Source: Pseudomonadota bacterium (GTDB taxonomy: Bacteria > Pseudomonadota > Alphaproteobacteria > Rhizobiales > Rhizobiaceae). Taken from it: a stretch of 5,120 nucleotides of DNA. A program made the position numbers and the translations under genes. The notes beneath the pieces were generated by a model. The model saw only the letters and a list, made by a program, of their open reading frames with translations, had not been told where the DNA came from and did no database searches. This document shows, in pieces, positions 5,102-5,120 of the stretch. How positions within the stretch are numbered: position 1 is the stretch's first letter; every line of letters begins with the position of its first letter. The stretch lies in the NCBI GenBank assembly GCA_003242525.1, contig QGUU01000226.1, positions 1-5,120 of the forward strand. The letters are read 5' to 3'.

Positions 5102-5120
5102 ATGGCGGAAGCAGCAAGAA
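5102..5120 (+). CDS. start of the next gene, probably replicative DNA helicase DnaB (right edge cut)
   Basis: ATG 5102 begins MAEAAR and runs off the window. Purine-rich GAAGAAGGG (5091-5099) precedes it, and the nearest in-frame stop upstream is TAG 5069-5071, with no other start between. In Rhizobiales, dnaB commonly lies just after rplI, and its product often begins with a short sequence of this kind. Six codons cannot prove identity, so the call rests mainly on gene order. The GANTC cluster upstream would suit a replication gene. Confidence 0.42.

Noticed and set aside
4998..5120. Open frame to the right edge reading IAGRIDIPLAAVADK and onward
   Set aside because: It has no ATG, GTG or TTG start after the stop at 4995-4997; the frame starting at 5102 fits gene order better.
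1..5120. RNA genes, CRISPR arrays, insertion sequences, phage or toxin-antitoxin genes
   Set aside because: I saw no tRNA-like cloverleaf, spaced direct repeats or related proteins on either strand.

Overview
The window is GC-rich and gene-dense, and it looks like chromosomal DNA of an alphaproteobacterium, most likely of the Rhizobiales (Hyphomicrobiales). Three things point there: the long acidic-tailed ribosomal protein L9, the gene order rpsF-rpsR-rplI leading towards what looks like dnaB, and an Rsm22-family protein of the alphaproteobacterial/mitochondrial type. All supported genes lie on the + strand. No RNA gene, insertion sequence, CRISPR array or phage gene was seen.

Layout. Bases 1-489 hold the C-terminal part of a major facilitator superfamily (MFS) transporter whose first ~60 bases seem to shift reading frame, so it may be a pseudogene. 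Bases 490-758 are the leader of the ribosomal protein operon, with a candidate promoter (499-526) and a possible RNA structure that covers the rpsF ribosome binding site. rpsF (759-1175) and rpsR (1175-1423) overlap by one base. A 200-base spacer (1424-1623) with three strong inverted repeats and a possible two-state RNA structure leads to rplI (1624-2214). A clear intrinsic terminator (2293-2320) closes the operon.

A second block follows: a cyclopropane-fatty-acyl-phospholipid synthase (cfa-type, 2410-3735) with all expected active-site residues and a possible general-stress (EcfG/RpoE2-like) promoter; a doubtful 39-codon ORF (3801-3920); and an Rsm22/METTL17-like small-subunit assembly factor (3917-4906) that keeps four cysteines matching the iron-sulfur site of the mitochondrial homologues. 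The last ~200 bases look like the promoter region of the next gene, probably dnaB, of which only six codons (from 5102) are visible. That region is unusually dense in GANTC, the CcrM methylation sequence, and holds a short Cys-rich ORF.

How it fits together. S6 and S18 bind each other and the central domain of 16S rRNA, L9 sits on the 50S subunit, and Rsm22 homologues help mature the small subunit, so ribosome biogenesis links most of the window. The Cfa-type enzyme is a membrane-lipid stress function placed between them. No wholly new system is evident. The most original signals are regulatory: ribosome-binding-site sequestration before both rpsF and rplI, and the GANTC cluster before the probable dnaB.
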